Source of the DNA: Chloracidobacterium sp.
Lineage (GTDB): Bacteria > Acidobacteriota > Blastocatellia > Pyrinomonadales > Pyrinomonadaceae
Direction of reading: 5' to 3'
NCBI GenBank assembly: GCA_016715795.1
Contig: JADJXP010000001.1
Span: forward strand, 434,001 to 498,000
DNA length: 64,000 bases
Of the stretch, positions 42,801 through 52,044 are shown in pieces. A model generated the notes under the pieces. The model was not told the DNA's origin. It ran no database searches and saw nothing but the letters and a program-made list of their open reading frames with translations. The position numbers and the translations under genes were made by a program. Each line of letters opens with the position of its first letter. Positions within the stretch are counted from its first letter, which is position 1.

Positions 42801-43572
42801 GTCTATGATCGTTCTCGAGATGGGAACATCGTCGCGGCTCTGTTCGCTTCTTAAGGAAGGTGAGGAAGTTCTCGTCATGGGCCCGACCGGCACGCCGACA
42901 GAGATCCCGGAAAACGAGACCGTCTTGCTCGCGGGCGGCGGTCTCGGTAATGCGGTCCTGTTTTCTATCGCAAGGGCTCTGCGAGAGAGGAGCAACAAGG
43001 TCATCTATTTCGCAGGCTACAAGAATGGAGACGACCTGTTCAAACGCGAAGAGATCGAGAATGCCACCGACGAGGTCGTATGGGCGACCGATTGGGGCAC
43101 CGAAATCGCGCCGCAGCGGCCGCAGGACGCGCACTTCCGAGGCAACATCGTTCAGGCGATGATTGCCTATGCCGAGGGCAAGCTCGGCCCGCAAAGTGTT
43201 GACCTCAAACGAGTTGACCGCATCATCGCAATCGGCTCCGACCGCATGATGAACGGCGTCCGCGAGGCACGCCACACGACGCTCAAGCCATATCTAAACG
43301 AACAGCATGTTGCTATCGGCTCGATCAACTCGCCAATGCAGTGCATGATGAAAGAGGTCTGCGCCCAATGCCTGCAGCGCCACGTCAATCCACACACAGG
43401 CGAGGAATTCTTCGTCTTCTCATGCTTCAACCAGGACCAGCATCTGGATTTTGTCGATTTTAAGAACCTCAACGACCGATTGAAGGCAAATAGCATTCAG
43501 GAAAAGCTGACAAACCTGTGGCTGGATCGGACGTTTGGGAAAGACGAGTTTAGGAAGCAAATGGCAGGTTAA
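39844..43572 (+). CDS. NfnAB-like flavoprotein fusion: GltD-like FAD/NAD(P) module plus FNR/PyrK-like module
   Basis: The 1242-residue protein has an unrecognised helical N-terminal region (1-290). It is followed by a GltD/NfnB-like module: clustered cysteines around 301-311 and 366-382 (C-M-I-C-H-E-R, C-N-D-C-M-K-G-C), a first dinucleotide fold V-L-V-V-G-L-G-P-A-G-Y at about 437 and a second A-V-V-I-G-G-G-L-T-G near 619. The last third (about 910-1210) resembles PyrK/NfnA: an FNR-type flavin domain, L-L-A-G-G-G-L-G-N and a C-terminal Cys set C-x5-C-x2-C-x17-C that should hold a 2Fe-2S cluster. Electron transfer between NAD(P)H, flavins and ferredoxin is the likely theme; bifurcation is unproven. 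It overlaps the asparaginase 3' end by 23 nt. Confidence 0.88.
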   Translation: MTEHSANQPLQLGIDGFDYADLYDAARLKDLAECFYDEVERDEPILAEALRKYIATGSEGMERRVESKILTDAAPHLSSFIARLFCINDERTDLSKDITVQNAVWRYKFFVQRRAAKKFSPELVDELNEAELWRALTELRNAAFSDTLRFDDELSIATMTCSLLDAETDIEKNEDISPATRQTVGDVSKAYEKLKDSAFGKLFSEYVLKGDATGSLLTITAALHLAEAWSATAFHKRSKGWHAFKVPHALDYMNLVHLIHPEPKLHNIMRGRDEELRRRDGFKLTDDRGTMRDSLYEIDYCMICHEREKDACRTGLREKDGSVHRNPLGIKSEGCPLDERISEMHMLKKQGDAIGALALVTIDNPMCAGTGHRICNDCMKGCIFQKQEPVNIPLAETSALTDVLDLPWGFEIYSLLARWNPLNAKRPYPMPYNGKNVLVVGLGPAGYTLANYLLNEGFGVIGIDGLKIEPLPTEWTGLPKQGADANQRCFPKPVKELSEITEELDERILSGFGGVSEYGITVRWDKNFLTMVQLMLTRRKRFRAYGGVRFGGTLTIEDAWEYGFDHIAIATGAGRPTIVPMKNNLIRGIRQASDFLMALQLTGAFKKDTLSNLQVRLPAVVIGGGLTGIDTATELFAYYPVQVEKMLHKYEQVVDEFGEDYVRKTFDPEELAVLPEFLDHARQIRAERERASAKGDEPDLVSLVRGWGGVSLVYRKRLQDSPAYRLNHEEVQKALEEGIDFVECMSPTEAVPDEFGAVKAIKFERLEHIEETGKFEKTGEIHEFAARTVCVAAGTSPNVIYEKEKPGTFQLDEWRQFFRPYRLTKGGDGQFHAVPAEEGETGFFTSYEHDGKFISYYGDNHPQYAGNVVKAMASAKHGYPKVVELFADELDSRGDLPQAEKDAIFDKLEATLDEQLRAYVVRVERLTPTIVDVVVKAPLQARKFEPGQFYRLQNFETTAPVVDGTRLLMEGLALTGAWVDEEKGLLSMIVLEMGTSSRLCSLLKEGEEVLVMGPTGTPTEIPENETVLLAGGGLGNAVLFSIARALRERSNKVIYFAGYKNGDDLFKREEIENATDEVVWATDWGTEIAPQRPQDAHFRGNIVQAMIAYAEGKLGPQSVDLKRVDRIIAIGSDRMMNGVREARHTTLKPYLNEQHVAIGSINSPMQCMMKEVCAQCLQRHVNPHTGEEFFVFSCFNQDQHLDFVDFKNLNDRLKANSIQEKLTNLWLDRTFGKDEFRKQMAG

Positions 43573-44572
43573 TCACCCCAAGAACCTCTCCGACCGTATC
43601 GCCCCTGCGATTCTTGATCGGCGACGGTGAGAGTTCTGTAAGGTCGTTTCTCAACAGAATATCCAGCTGACGCAACAGCTCGATAGCGATCACCGGACGT
43701 CCGCGAACGTCGTCGCCGTCCGCGACCTTGAGAGCAATGCCAAGGCCCTTGGGCCAGCGGTCGCATGGCAAGACGCCGCAGAGCCAGACGCCGTCGGCGC
43801 CGACTTTTGAGATTATGCGGCCCGGGGCGGCGAGCATCAGTTTTGTGTCGAGGCGTTCGCTGCCGCCGATTAGTTCGGGGTGAGCGATCATTGCGGCAAC
43901 TATCCGAGAGCAGGCGGCCCGTGTAGGTGCGGGGAACTTCGCCGGCGAGATCAGGTTGATGAAGCTCTTTGCCATCGATCTAACCGGCACGGCAAAGTTT
44001 GGTGCCGCACAACCGTCGATCCCGATGGCGATCTCTTCTTCGGGCACCTCGGAAAAATCAGCGATGCATCGGAGGATCCGTTTCTGGATACGGTGCCCCG
44101 GTAACTCATAATCCTCGATCGACGCACCGATATGCTTGGCGAATGCGAGCATCGCGGCGTGCTTGCCGCTGCAGTTATTGTGCAGTTGGGATGGTTCTTG
44201 GCCGGCACGCTGCATACGTTTTGTTTCGTCCTCGCTGAATGGCAAATGTGAGCCACATCTTAAGAACGATTCATCAAGCCCGATCTTTTGCATCATGTGG
44301 GCCGCAACCGCAAGGTGAACCGGTTCACCTGAATGTGATGCCGCGGCTAATGCGATCTCCTTCTCAGAAAATCCAAAAGCGTCCACAGCACCGCTCGTTA
44401 TGCACGGGATAAGCTGAAACGCCTTACATGCTGAGCGAAAGTACGTGATGGTTGAAGGGTCGCCAAGCTCATAGACGGTCCTGCCTTCGCCATCGACGAT
44501 GCAGAGGTGTCCGGTATGAACCGACTCGACCGTGTCGCCGCGAATGACATTAGCTAGAGTTTCAGTGGGCAT
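43550..44572 (-). CDS. Asparaginase, Rhizobium-type (AnsA-II family PF06089)
   Basis: The 340-residue protein matches the distinct asparaginase family typified by the Rhizobium etli inducible enzyme. It has R-S-A-C-K-A-F-Q, A-A-S-H-S-G-E-P-V-H, H-N-N-C-S-G-K-H-A and D-G-C-A-A-P-N-F-A. The cysteine-containing S-G-K-H and D-G-C motifs are hallmarks of this family and absent from E. coli-type asparaginases. It hydrolyses L-asparagine to aspartate. It follows recN by 6 nt. Confidence 0.9.
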   Translation of the reverse strand: MPTETLANVIRGDTVESVHTGHLCIVDGEGRTVYELGDPSTITYFRSACKAFQLIPCITSGAVDAFGFSEKEIALAAASHSGEPVHLAVAAHMMQKIGLDESFLRCGSHLPFSEDETKRMQRAGQEPSQLHNNCSGKHAAMLAFAKHIGASIEDYELPGHRIQKRILRCIADFSEVPEEEIAIGIDGCAAPNFAVPVRSMAKSFINLISPAKFPAPTRAACSRIVAAMIAHPELIGGSERLDTKLMLAAPGRIISKVGADGVWLCGVLPCDRWPKGLGIALKVADGDDVRGRPVIAIELLRQLDILLRNDLTELSPSPIKNRRGDTVGEVLGVINLPFAS

Positions 44573-44578
44573 AATAGG

Positions 44579-46237
44579 TCATTTTGCCGAAGCCAGCATC
44601 GTGCGTGCGTTTGCGCGAGCAGCATCGGTGATCTGTTCACCGGCGAGCATGCGAGCGATCTCGTCGATCTGCTCGGCGGCATCGATATCTCGAACAGCGA
44701 TGCGTGTCCTCCCATGCTCAACCGATTTCTCAACCAGAAAGTGCCGATCCGCGAGGCTCGCGATCTGCGGCTGGTGCGTGACGCAGAATACTTGCTGTGT
44801 AGCGGCCAGTGACTTCAGCTTTCGCCCTACGGCCTCGGCAACGCGTCCACCGATGCCGATGTCTACCTCATCAAAAACTGCCGTCGTGCCAACATCCCTC
44901 GACCGCGAAGCAGTTTTGAGTATCAGCATCAGCCGTGATGCCTCGCCTCCTGACGCGACCTTGGCGAGCGGCCTCGGCGGCTCGCCTGGATTTGCGGAGA
45001 AGTAGAATTCAACACGATCCGTACCGTTCGCCGTGAACTCACCGTCAGCAACGATCCGAACCTCGAACCGTGCTTTATCGAGCGCAACGTCCTTCAAATC
45101 AATCTCGACCTGTTTTGCAAACCTTGTCGCGGCCTTGGCCCTGGCGTCGTGCAACTTGCCCGCCGCCGCAAGGTAACCCTGTTCGAGCACGGTGAGATGT
45201 CTATTAAGTTCTTCTTCGCGTAGCTCGGCGGTATCGATATGCGACAAGCGTTCCTCAGAGACGTGCAGATAATCGAGCACCGCATCGATCGTCTCACCGT
45301 ACTTCCGCTTCAGTCGCGATATCTCAGCCAGACGGTTCTCGATCTCGTCGAGTCGCGACGGAGAGAATTCGAGGTACGCCGCGAAATCGCGTGCCGTCGT
45401 ACCCAGTTCTGCGATCACCGCCCTCGCCGCATCGAGCTCTTCGTTAAATCCGCGAAACTGCTCGTCATACTCCGCCAGTTCTTGTATGGCTTTAGCACCG
45501 CGATCCAGAGTCGCGAGCGTTGAATTCCCATCGTCGTAGAGCACGGTGAATGCTTCGCTGCTGAGGGCGGACAGTTTCTCTATGTTGTTTAGACGACGTT
45601 TTTCGGTTTCTAGCTCTACGTCCTCATCCACGGTCAGCGAGGCACGCTGGATCTCATCGACCTGAAACCTAAGTATGTCGATCAGTTGCAGTTTTTCTGA
45701 TTCGTCCTTTTTCAACGACTCCAATTGATCGCGAACTTTCGACCATTCTCGATACGCATCGGCAACCGTCGCCCGCTCCGTATCGACACCGGCAAAATCA
45801 TCAAGCATACCGATGTGTGTATCAACGTTGTAGAGAGCGGCCTGCTCGCCCTGGCCATGTATGTCCGCAAGCATGGAGCCGATGTTCTTCAAGAAACCCT
45901 GCGTGACGGATACCCCGTTGATAAACACACGATTGCGGCCCTCAAGAGATAACTCGCGCCGCACTATCAGTTCATCAGCAGGCTCTATGCCGGCATCGAC
46001 AAGCGCTCTATGCAGATCTTTGTCTTGGGGCGAAAAGAGTCCTTCGATCACCGCCGTATCCTCGCCCTGCTTGATCAGGTCGGTCGAGACGCGGTCTCCT
46101 GTAAGCGCACCGAGGCTGTCAACAATGATCGATTTGCCCGAGCCGGTCTCGCCCGTGAGCAAATTGAGTCCGTGACCAAACTCTATGGCAAGATCGTCGA
46201 TCAGGGCGACATTTCTGATCTTTAGCAGGTCGAGCAT
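44579..46237 (-). CDS. recN: DNA repair protein RecN
   Basis: RecN is an SMC-like ATPase acting in recombinational double-strand-break repair. The 552-residue protein has Walker A with K35 in L-T-G-E-T-G-S-G-K-S, a long coiled-coil arm (about 150-370), an ABC signature V-A-S-G-G-E-A-S-R-L-M-L and Walker B V-F-D-E-V-D-I-G-I-G-G. It is the second gene of a leftward run: M14 carboxypeptidase, recN, asparaginase. Confidence 0.95.
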   Translation of the reverse strand: MLDLLKIRNVALIDDLAIEFGHGLNLLTGETGSGKSIIVDSLGALTGDRVSTDLIKQGEDTAVIEGLFSPQDKDLHRALVDAGIEPADELIVRRELSLEGRNRVFINGVSVTQGFLKNIGSMLADIHGQGEQAALYNVDTHIGMLDDFAGVDTERATVADAYREWSKVRDQLESLKKDESEKLQLIDILRFQVDEIQRASLTVDEDVELETEKRRLNNIEKLSALSSEAFTVLYDDGNSTLATLDRGAKAIQELAEYDEQFRGFNEELDAARAVIAELGTTARDFAAYLEFSPSRLDEIENRLAEISRLKRKYGETIDAVLDYLHVSEERLSHIDTAELREEELNRHLTVLEQGYLAAAGKLHDARAKAATRFAKQVEIDLKDVALDKARFEVRIVADGEFTANGTDRVEFYFSANPGEPPRPLAKVASGGEASRLMLILKTASRSRDVGTTAVFDEVDIGIGGRVAEAVGRKLKSLAATQQVFCVTHQPQIASLADRHFLVEKSVEHGRTRIAVRDIDAAEQIDEIARMLAGEQITDAARANARTMLASAK

Positions 46238-46240
46238 CGG

Positions 46241-47548
46241 CTACTTTCGCGGCACCACGCCGGCGCCCTTGATCCAACGGCCGAATGAGAAGATCGCGTC
46301 GGGCGGAAATCGTGTCTCAAGATCACCGGCACTCCAATCGATCGAACGGCTGCGCTTGTAAAACGCGAATTCAGCCAGCTCCTCGGCCTTGACCGAGGAG
46401 AAACGCTGAACGACGTAGAAGCCGCTGGCATCGTACACTTCAAGGCCTTTGCGGCCGCCAAGGCTGCCGACGTTCAGGATGACCACCGGCTTTGGAAAGC
46501 CCGCCCGACGACGCTGCGTGACGGCCGTGATATCGACGGTCGTTCCTGCCTGGCCGCTGCGAGGTGCCAGCGTTGCGTTCCGGAAAACAAAGTCCACCAG
46601 CATTCCCGAGCCGTTCTCAGGCAGCATGCGATAGACATTCGGGTCCTGCTTGGCCTCGCTGCCCGTCGCCAGGGCGTCAAACGCGGTCAGATATGCCACA
46701 AAGTTCAACCTAATGAGAAACATCTCATCCTTGCCATAATGTCCGCCCGTTTCGATCAATATCGCCGGAGTGCCCCATGCCGAGAAATTATCGCCAAACG
46801 CCGTAGGCGACCATTCATCAGCGTAGCGAGCCATGTGGCCCGGAATGAACTTTTGCAGCGCCAGCGTCATCGCGGACGCAAGCCGCATACTGCGTTCGTG
46901 GCCGAGGCTACTGGTTTTTGCCGCATCGCCGTAAACGACAAGAAATGAGATCGTCGCCTGTTTTCCCGTCCGGCCGACCGAGGTGAGCGAGTTTTGGTTG
47001 TGCAGGTTAAAGCCGATCGCCGGCTGCCACTCAGAGCGGAGCCGTTTGAGCAGCCTGGCCTCGGGCGTGGCTAGATTTACAGCATCGCGATTGATGTCGA
47101 TGCCCTGGATGCTGCGACGTTGAAACAATTCCGAGCCATCCGGATTAAGCATCGGCACTGCTCGAATGGTTACCGCCTTTTCGATCCGCTTGACCCAGTC
47201 GAGGTTTCGATTTTTCTGAAGAAACGCGAACATATCGACGAGCGCGGACGTCGCCGTCGGTTCGTCGCCATGCATCTGTGACCACATAAAGACCTTTAGC
47301 GGCCCTTTGCCCCACTCGACCTGATAGATCTCACGACCGCCAAAGCTATCACCGACCTTATCGACCTTGATGCCGATCTTTTTCAGCTCATCGAGGTACT
47401 TCTCAAGGTCGGCGTGACGAACATCCGAAGGAAATATGTGCGATATGTGCGACCGATCCCAATCGGCAGCAAGCTGCTCGGGTGTTTGCGGCATGGCATT
47501 GAGGGAAAACAGTGATATTAGCAGGAACAAAAGCGATATGTGCCGCAT
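46241..47548 (-). CDS. Secreted M14-family zinc carboxypeptidase
   Basis: The 435-residue protein has a signal peptide (cleavage near N-A-M-P-Q-T) and an M14 domain. Zinc ligands are in Q-M-H-G-D-E-P and L-H-N-Q-N, with the substrate-binding N-R-D. The catalytic-region I-L-I-E-T-G-G-H-Y follows at about 270. A C-terminal beta domain (from about 310) follows. It likely trims peptides or peptidoglycan stem peptides outside the cytoplasm. The recN ATG lies only 3 nt downstream. Confidence 0.88.
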   Translation of the reverse strand: MRHISLLFLLISLFSLNAMPQTPEQLAADWDRSHISHIFPSDVRHADLEKYLDELKKIGIKVDKVGDSFGGREIYQVEWGKGPLKVFMWSQMHGDEPTATSALVDMFAFLQKNRNLDWVKRIEKAVTIRAVPMLNPDGSELFQRRSIQGIDINRDAVNLATPEARLLKRLRSEWQPAIGFNLHNQNSLTSVGRTGKQATISFLVVYGDAAKTSSLGHERSMRLASAMTLALQKFIPGHMARYADEWSPTAFGDNFSAWGTPAILIETGGHYGKDEMFLIRLNFVAYLTAFDALATGSEAKQDPNVYRMLPENGSGMLVDFVFRNATLAPRSGQAGTTVDITAVTQRRRAGFPKPVVILNVGSLGGRKGLEVYDASGFYVVQRFSSVKAEELAEFAFYKRSRSIDWSAGDLETRFPPDAIFSFGRWIKGAGVVPRK

Positions 47549-47595
47549 ATTTATAAAATACCTGCACGCCTTGGACTACGGCAAGTTATCGCATG

Positions 47596-48684
47596 TCACA
47601 CCAAGGCCCGATAGACTGCCTCAGTGGCCTCGATCATCCTTTCGATGCTGTAATTTGCGGTAGCGATCACCTTAAGTTTGCACCCTAGCTCACGCCGCTC
47701 GTCATCGTGTTCGAGATGCCATAGGATGGCCTCGGCCATGCTCAATGGGTCTTTGATCGGTACGATAGCTTTCGAGTCAGGGATCAACTCAACAGCCCCG
47801 TCGGTGGCGGTTGCTACGACCGGACAGCCTGCCGCCATTGCTTCGAGTATCGCTAATCCAAAGCTCTCCGTATGTGATGGCGAAACAAAAAGATCAGCCG
47901 CCGTCAGCAATGGGGCCGTATCGTCCAGCCAGTCGAGCCAGAGGAAGTTGTTCTCCATGCCAAGGACTCGAACAAGACGCTTGAGCTCGCGTCGAAACTT
48001 CTTATCTAGCGAATGGTCAACGCCGGCGATGACAAATCTGGCGTCCGACCGACGCTTGATGACCTCATGGGCCGCGAGTACGAGATCGCGCTGGCCCTTT
48101 GCAACCTTGAGTTCACCTATCGAGGCGATAAGCGGCACATTCCGGGGTATCGAATGAAAATCACGGAACGCAACGCCCGACCCGCCACCGGTGACGGTAT
48201 CCACGCAATTGAAATGCAGGCCGTTCGGTATGACGTGTATCTTCTTCGCTGAAAAGACGCGAGAAAGTTGGTCGCGGACGGACTCGGATACGGCTATCGC
48301 AGCATCGACATTCCCGAGAACAAAGCGGTGGAATGATTTCATCGGAAACATAACGTGTCGCGTCAATACCAGCCGCGTATCTGCCATTCGCGCGGCCGCG
48401 CTCGCAGCAACGTAGTCGCGGGCAACATGTGCGTGAATGATATCGATGCCGTTTTCGCGCGCAAAGCGTGCAATGCGCTTTGCGCTAAACATCCCGAACG
48501 AGTTGCGGATCGATACATGCAGCACGCGATCTGTTTCGATATCGAGCCGGCCCTGCCATTCGTTTGTCGGCCGGAGGGCCGCATAGACCTCGTGGCCGCG
48601 CTGTCCAAGGCCTGCGCAGAGATCAAGGAAATGGCGTTCGCCGCCCCCAAATGTTCTCGCCGATGAGACCTGTAGTATCCGCAC
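47596..48684 (-). CDS. Glycosyltransferase family 4
   Basis: The protein is about 362 residues from a GTG start. A longer open frame exists, but its first part runs through the TonB-receptor terminator, so the GTG before R-I-L-Q-V-S-S is preferred. It is a GT-B fold enzyme with S-A-R-T-F-G-G-G-E-R-H near the N-terminus, V-I-P-N-G, and the acceptor-site S-P-S-H-T-E-S-F-G-L-A-I-L-E-A-M-A-A-G-C-P-V-V-A. Family GT4 transfers sugars to lipid or glycan acceptors. The sugar and acceptor are unknown. It is 47 nt from the M14 gene. Confidence 0.9.
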   Translation of the reverse strand: MRILQVSSARTFGGGERHFLDLCAGLGQRGHEVYAALRPTNEWQGRLDIETDRVLHVSIRNSFGMFSAKRIARFARENGIDIIHAHVARDYVAASAAARMADTRLVLTRHVMFPMKSFHRFVLGNVDAAIAVSESVRDQLSRVFSAKKIHVIPNGLHFNCVDTVTGGGSGVAFRDFHSIPRNVPLIASIGELKVAKGQRDLVLAAHEVIKRRSDARFVIAGVDHSLDKKFRRELKRLVRVLGMENNFLWLDWLDDTAPLLTAADLFVSPSHTESFGLAILEAMAAGCPVVATATDGAVELIPDSKAIVPIKDPLSMAEAILWHLEHDDERRELGCKLKVIATANYSIERMIEATEAVYRALV

Positions 48685-48711
48685 TCGGTTGAGTGTATAA
48701 CGAACAGCGAA

Positions 48712-48750
48712 CAAAAAAAATGCACGCCCGCGATTCCGCGAGCGTGCATA
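48712..48750 (-). terminator. Terminator of the TonB-dependent receptor gene
   Basis: On the minus strand an ATGCACGC...GCGTGCAT stem with an inner GC extension is followed by eight consecutive T (48720-48713). It lies just after the receptor stop at 48772. Confidence 0.9.
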
Positions 48751-48771
48751 AAGTGCCACAAGGCAAATGAA

Positions 48772-51700
48772 CTACAACTGAAGCCTTACGCCAAACTGCA
48801 TCTGAAATACCGGCGTGCGGGAGAAGTTACCATTCGTGATCAGATTGCCCGATGAGTTACGCAACTGCATAAACGTCGTATTGGTCGGCCCATTCAAGCC
48901 GCAGGCACTCGTTCGATCATTCGAGGCGCAGAACAGAGTCTGATTACCCGCATACTGTATATTCGCATTGTTGAAGAGGTTGAATATCTCCGCCGAAAAT
49001 ATCAGGCGACGTCCTTCGCCAAAACCAAATCCCTTCTGACCACGTACATCAACACCGAACTCAGCATTGTTGCGGAAAGAGTTTCTCGGCATCAAAATAC
49101 CCGGAGTCAGCAGCGGACGGTCATTGTTATTCCCGTCAGAATTGACATCAGAACCAACTGTGGCATCGAAAGGAACTCCCGACCGAGCCCTGATGGCGCT
49201 TGAGACCTCAAACCCATGAGGCAGGAAAAATACGGGATTCGCTACGAACTGGACCTTTCGGTCAAGACGGGCGAGGCCCCATTCGTTCGCCAGATTAAAT
49301 GAATTCTCGTAGAACAGGCCAGTCGCGTTTCTCTCGTTGTCGTCATCTGAGAGCGACTTCGACAGTGTCAAGTACGCGTTAATGTTTGCCCACCGGTTCG
49401 ATATTCTCGTCCGCGCGGTAAATGCTCGGAAAAGGGAGCGCCCGGAATCCTCGCGAAGCGTTATGCGATCAAGACCCAGAACTGGTCGATTGTTCCGGTT
49501 AAATCGCGGCCGGCCATTCGCATCAGGAGTTGGAACGGGGAGATTAATGTCACGATTACGCTGCAGGTGGGTTGTTTTGACATGGCTGTAATCCACACCA
49601 ACAACAAAACCGGACATTATTTCGTGCTCATACCCAAATCCAAATTGGAACGACTGCGGGTTCTCATATCCCGGTGCCATAGCGATCACCCTCGAACCGC
49701 TCCCCGGTACAATTGGCAGCCCGAGTCGGCCCGCCATCTCGACAAGTTGATCCGAGCTGAGAGCCGGTAAGGCGTTCAGCGCAAATGTGTTCAGGTTGAC
49801 GTTGATCGTCGCAAACTGTCTGAATACGGTAACGGGAAGGCATGCCCTCGGATCGGCGGGATTCACAACCTGTGGGCACGGGGTACCGGTGGCACCCATG
49901 ATCGCAACATAATTTGGATTGTTCGTCAGGAAACTATTGTAAGCGGCCACACCGCTCGCGCTGTTTGCTGACAAGGTGCCGGTCGGAAACAGTAGCCCAA
50001 CCGAGAGGTCTCCAGCTGGCAGACGAAAGTTGTTTACCGGGGCAGCCAGAATAAGGCCGGGTGTCCTGGCGAAATAGAGTCCACTGAAGGCACGAAATAC
50101 CGATTTGCCATTGCCACGGACATCATAGGCAAATCCCAGTCGCGGCCCATATTGCCACGGGCTATCCGGAATAACCGTCGGATCGACCGATGCTCCGCCA
50201 AGAGCCGGAAAGCTGGCATTCTTGACGAAATTGATGATCGCGTCGTTTCCCACTTGTGCAGGTGGGTTGTATTGTTTCTCAACCCGCAGACCGTAATTGA
50301 GTGTGAACTTCGGATTGATCCTCCATGCGTCCTGGGCATAGACAGCAAGCTCCTTAACCGTAAAAGCGGCAGCAAGATTACCGATCTGCTGGTTAAAGAA
50401 CGCTCGGCCAAGGCCGGTCGAGGGATTGACATAATCGAATCTGCGGTCGGTCGTTGACCCCGGGGTTAGGGATAGGTCTTCCAGGCCCGGGTTTCCAGTC
50501 TGGTTCGGATTGTAGCTGCCAAACTGGTTAAAGCCGAATATCTGATCCTGGAAGATATCGCTGTATTCTCCACCGATCTTTATGCTGTGATTACCGGCAA
50601 CTATCGAGAAGCTGTCAACGAATTGGAGACGTCGATCCGACTGGGTCGTCGGGAGGAAGCTACGCGTGCCGTAAAGGCCTACGCCATTAACGGTCACGAG
50701 CGCGGTCTGAGCATTCGAGAGGCGCGGCCGTTCACCCTTTGCCCATTGAAATCTAAAGTCGTTGATGTGATTCGCGCTGAATACACTTGTCAATTGGGCT
50801 ACGAAAACACGATTCTTATCGATCTCAATGCCCTCATTCGTGATTGCGGCATCTACAACCGGATTGAAGAGGACACCTGCGTCACCGACCGAGACGCCAT
50901 TTTTCCCTTCGCCCTTGTTAATGCTAAAACGGAAGTTTGCCGTGTTTGCTCGGTTTACATTCCAGTCTATCCTACCGAGGGCGGTCCTTGCATCGTTGGT
51001 CAGCTCATAGCCGCCTTCCTGCGACGCATAATAGTCATAGGCCTCCTCGTTTAGAGCGGTCCTCGTGATGCCCGATAGCCCAGTGAAGGCAATAATTCTG
51101 TCGGCGCGAAACCGCTGTTCTTCATAGGAACCGAAATAGAACAATTTGTTTTTGACTATCGCGCCTCCGACCGAGCCGCCAAATTGATGCTGCGTCGGGC
51201 CGGCCTTGATCTTAGTGTTCCTCTCCTGTTCGAGAGCCCTTACCAAGGCATGGTTGCGCGATGCACTCTCAGGACGAAGGAGATAAAATGCGGTTGCGTG
51301 GAAATCGTTCGTTCCGCCTTTGGTCACGACATTGACGATACCGCCTGAACTGCGACCAAATTCCGCCGAGTAGCCCGCGGCAACGACCTGAAACTCCTTG
51401 ATCGATTCCTGCGGAATCGTCGGGGCGAAATTCGATCGCTCACCACCGCGGATGCCGCCGAAGAATGGCTGATTGTAATCCACGCCGTCAACATTAATGT
51501 TGGTGTTGATGCCGCGTTGGCCTGAGAGCGAGATCTGATTGCGTTCCGTATCGATCTGCGCCGTCGGTGTCAACGTAGCAAAATCCTGAAATCGGCGTCC
51601 GTTGATCGGCAGATTGCTGATGGCCGTCTCACTCAGAACAGCGTCAGAATTGCTCTGCGTGGTCTGAATGCCCTCAGCAGTTACCGTGACCTCAGCCGCG

Positions 51701-52044
51701 ACATTCCCGGCTCCGAGAGCAAAGTTTGCGTCCGTCGCACGTCCGACCTGCACCTGGACCGTCTTGGTCTGTGCGGCAAAACTCCCGCCCGACGCTGTAA
51801 CACTGTATTCACCGGGCTCTAGAGCAACAAAACGGTAAATACCCTCGCCGCTTGCGGTCACTGTGACCTCGTTGCCCCGGGCCTTACTCGTGGCCTTAAC
51901 GGTTGCGTTTGGGATCACCGCACCGTTAGCATCGGTAACAACACCGGTAATGGCACCGGTACCAGCCTGAGCAAATGCGGCTGCAGAAAACACAGCGCAC
52001 ATCGCTAGGACCGAAATGAGCTTCATAAACTTTGATATTGTCAT
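48772..52044 (-). CDS. Oar-like TonB-dependent receptor with carboxypeptidase-regulatory-like N-terminus
   Basis: The 1090-residue outer-membrane protein has a signal peptide (cleavage near A-F-A-Q), a carboxypeptidase-regulatory-like domain (about 27-110, G-A-I-T-G-V-V-T-D-A-N-G-A), a plug with N-L-P-I-N-G-R-R-F-Q-D and N-I-N-V-D-G-V-D-Y-N-Q-P, and a long beta-barrel ending F-Q-M-Q-F-G-V-R-L. This family is strongly expanded in Acidobacteriota. The substrate is unknown. The ATG at 52044 is preferred over one 39 nt upstream because the signal peptide begins there and AAAGAGG lies about 9 nt ahead. It is monocistronic, with its own terminator. Confidence 0.93.
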   Translation of the reverse strand: MTISKFMKLISVLAMCAVFSAAAFAQAGTGAITGVVTDANGAVIPNATVKATSKARGNEVTVTASGEGIYRFVALEPGEYSVTASGGSFAAQTKTVQVQVGRATDANFALGAGNVAAEVTVTAEGIQTTQSNSDAVLSETAISNLPINGRRFQDFATLTPTAQIDTERNQISLSGQRGINTNINVDGVDYNQPFFGGIRGGERSNFAPTIPQESIKEFQVVAAGYSAEFGRSSGGIVNVVTKGGTNDFHATAFYLLRPESASRNHALVRALEQERNTKIKAGPTQHQFGGSVGGAIVKNKLFYFGSYEEQRFRADRIIAFTGLSGITRTALNEEAYDYYASQEGGYELTNDARTALGRIDWNVNRANTANFRFSINKGEGKNGVSVGDAGVLFNPVVDAAITNEGIEIDKNRVFVAQLTSVFSANHINDFRFQWAKGERPRLSNAQTALVTVNGVGLYGTRSFLPTTQSDRRLQFVDSFSIVAGNHSIKIGGEYSDIFQDQIFGFNQFGSYNPNQTGNPGLEDLSLTPGSTTDRRFDYVNPSTGLGRAFFNQQIGNLAAAFTVKELAVYAQDAWRINPKFTLNYGLRVEKQYNPPAQVGNDAIINFVKNASFPALGGASVDPTVIPDSPWQYGPRLGFAYDVRGNGKSVFRAFSGLYFARTPGLILAAPVNNFRLPAGDLSVGLLFPTGTLSANSASGVAAYNSFLTNNPNYVAIMGATGTPCPQVVNPADPRACLPVTVFRQFATINVNLNTFALNALPALSSDQLVEMAGRLGLPIVPGSGSRVIAMAPGYENPQSFQFGFGYEHEIMSGFVVGVDYSHVKTTHLQRNRDINLPVPTPDANGRPRFNRNNRPVLGLDRITLREDSGRSLFRAFTARTRISNRWANINAYLTLSKSLSDDDNERNATGLFYENSFNLANEWGLARLDRKVQFVANPVFFLPHGFEVSSAIRARSGVPFDATVGSDVNSDGNNNDRPLLTPGILMPRNSFRNNAEFGVDVRGQKGFGFGEGRRLIFSAEIFNLFNNANIQYAGNQTLFCASNDRTSACGLNGPTNTTFMQLRNSSGNLITNGNFSRTPVFQMQFGVRLQL

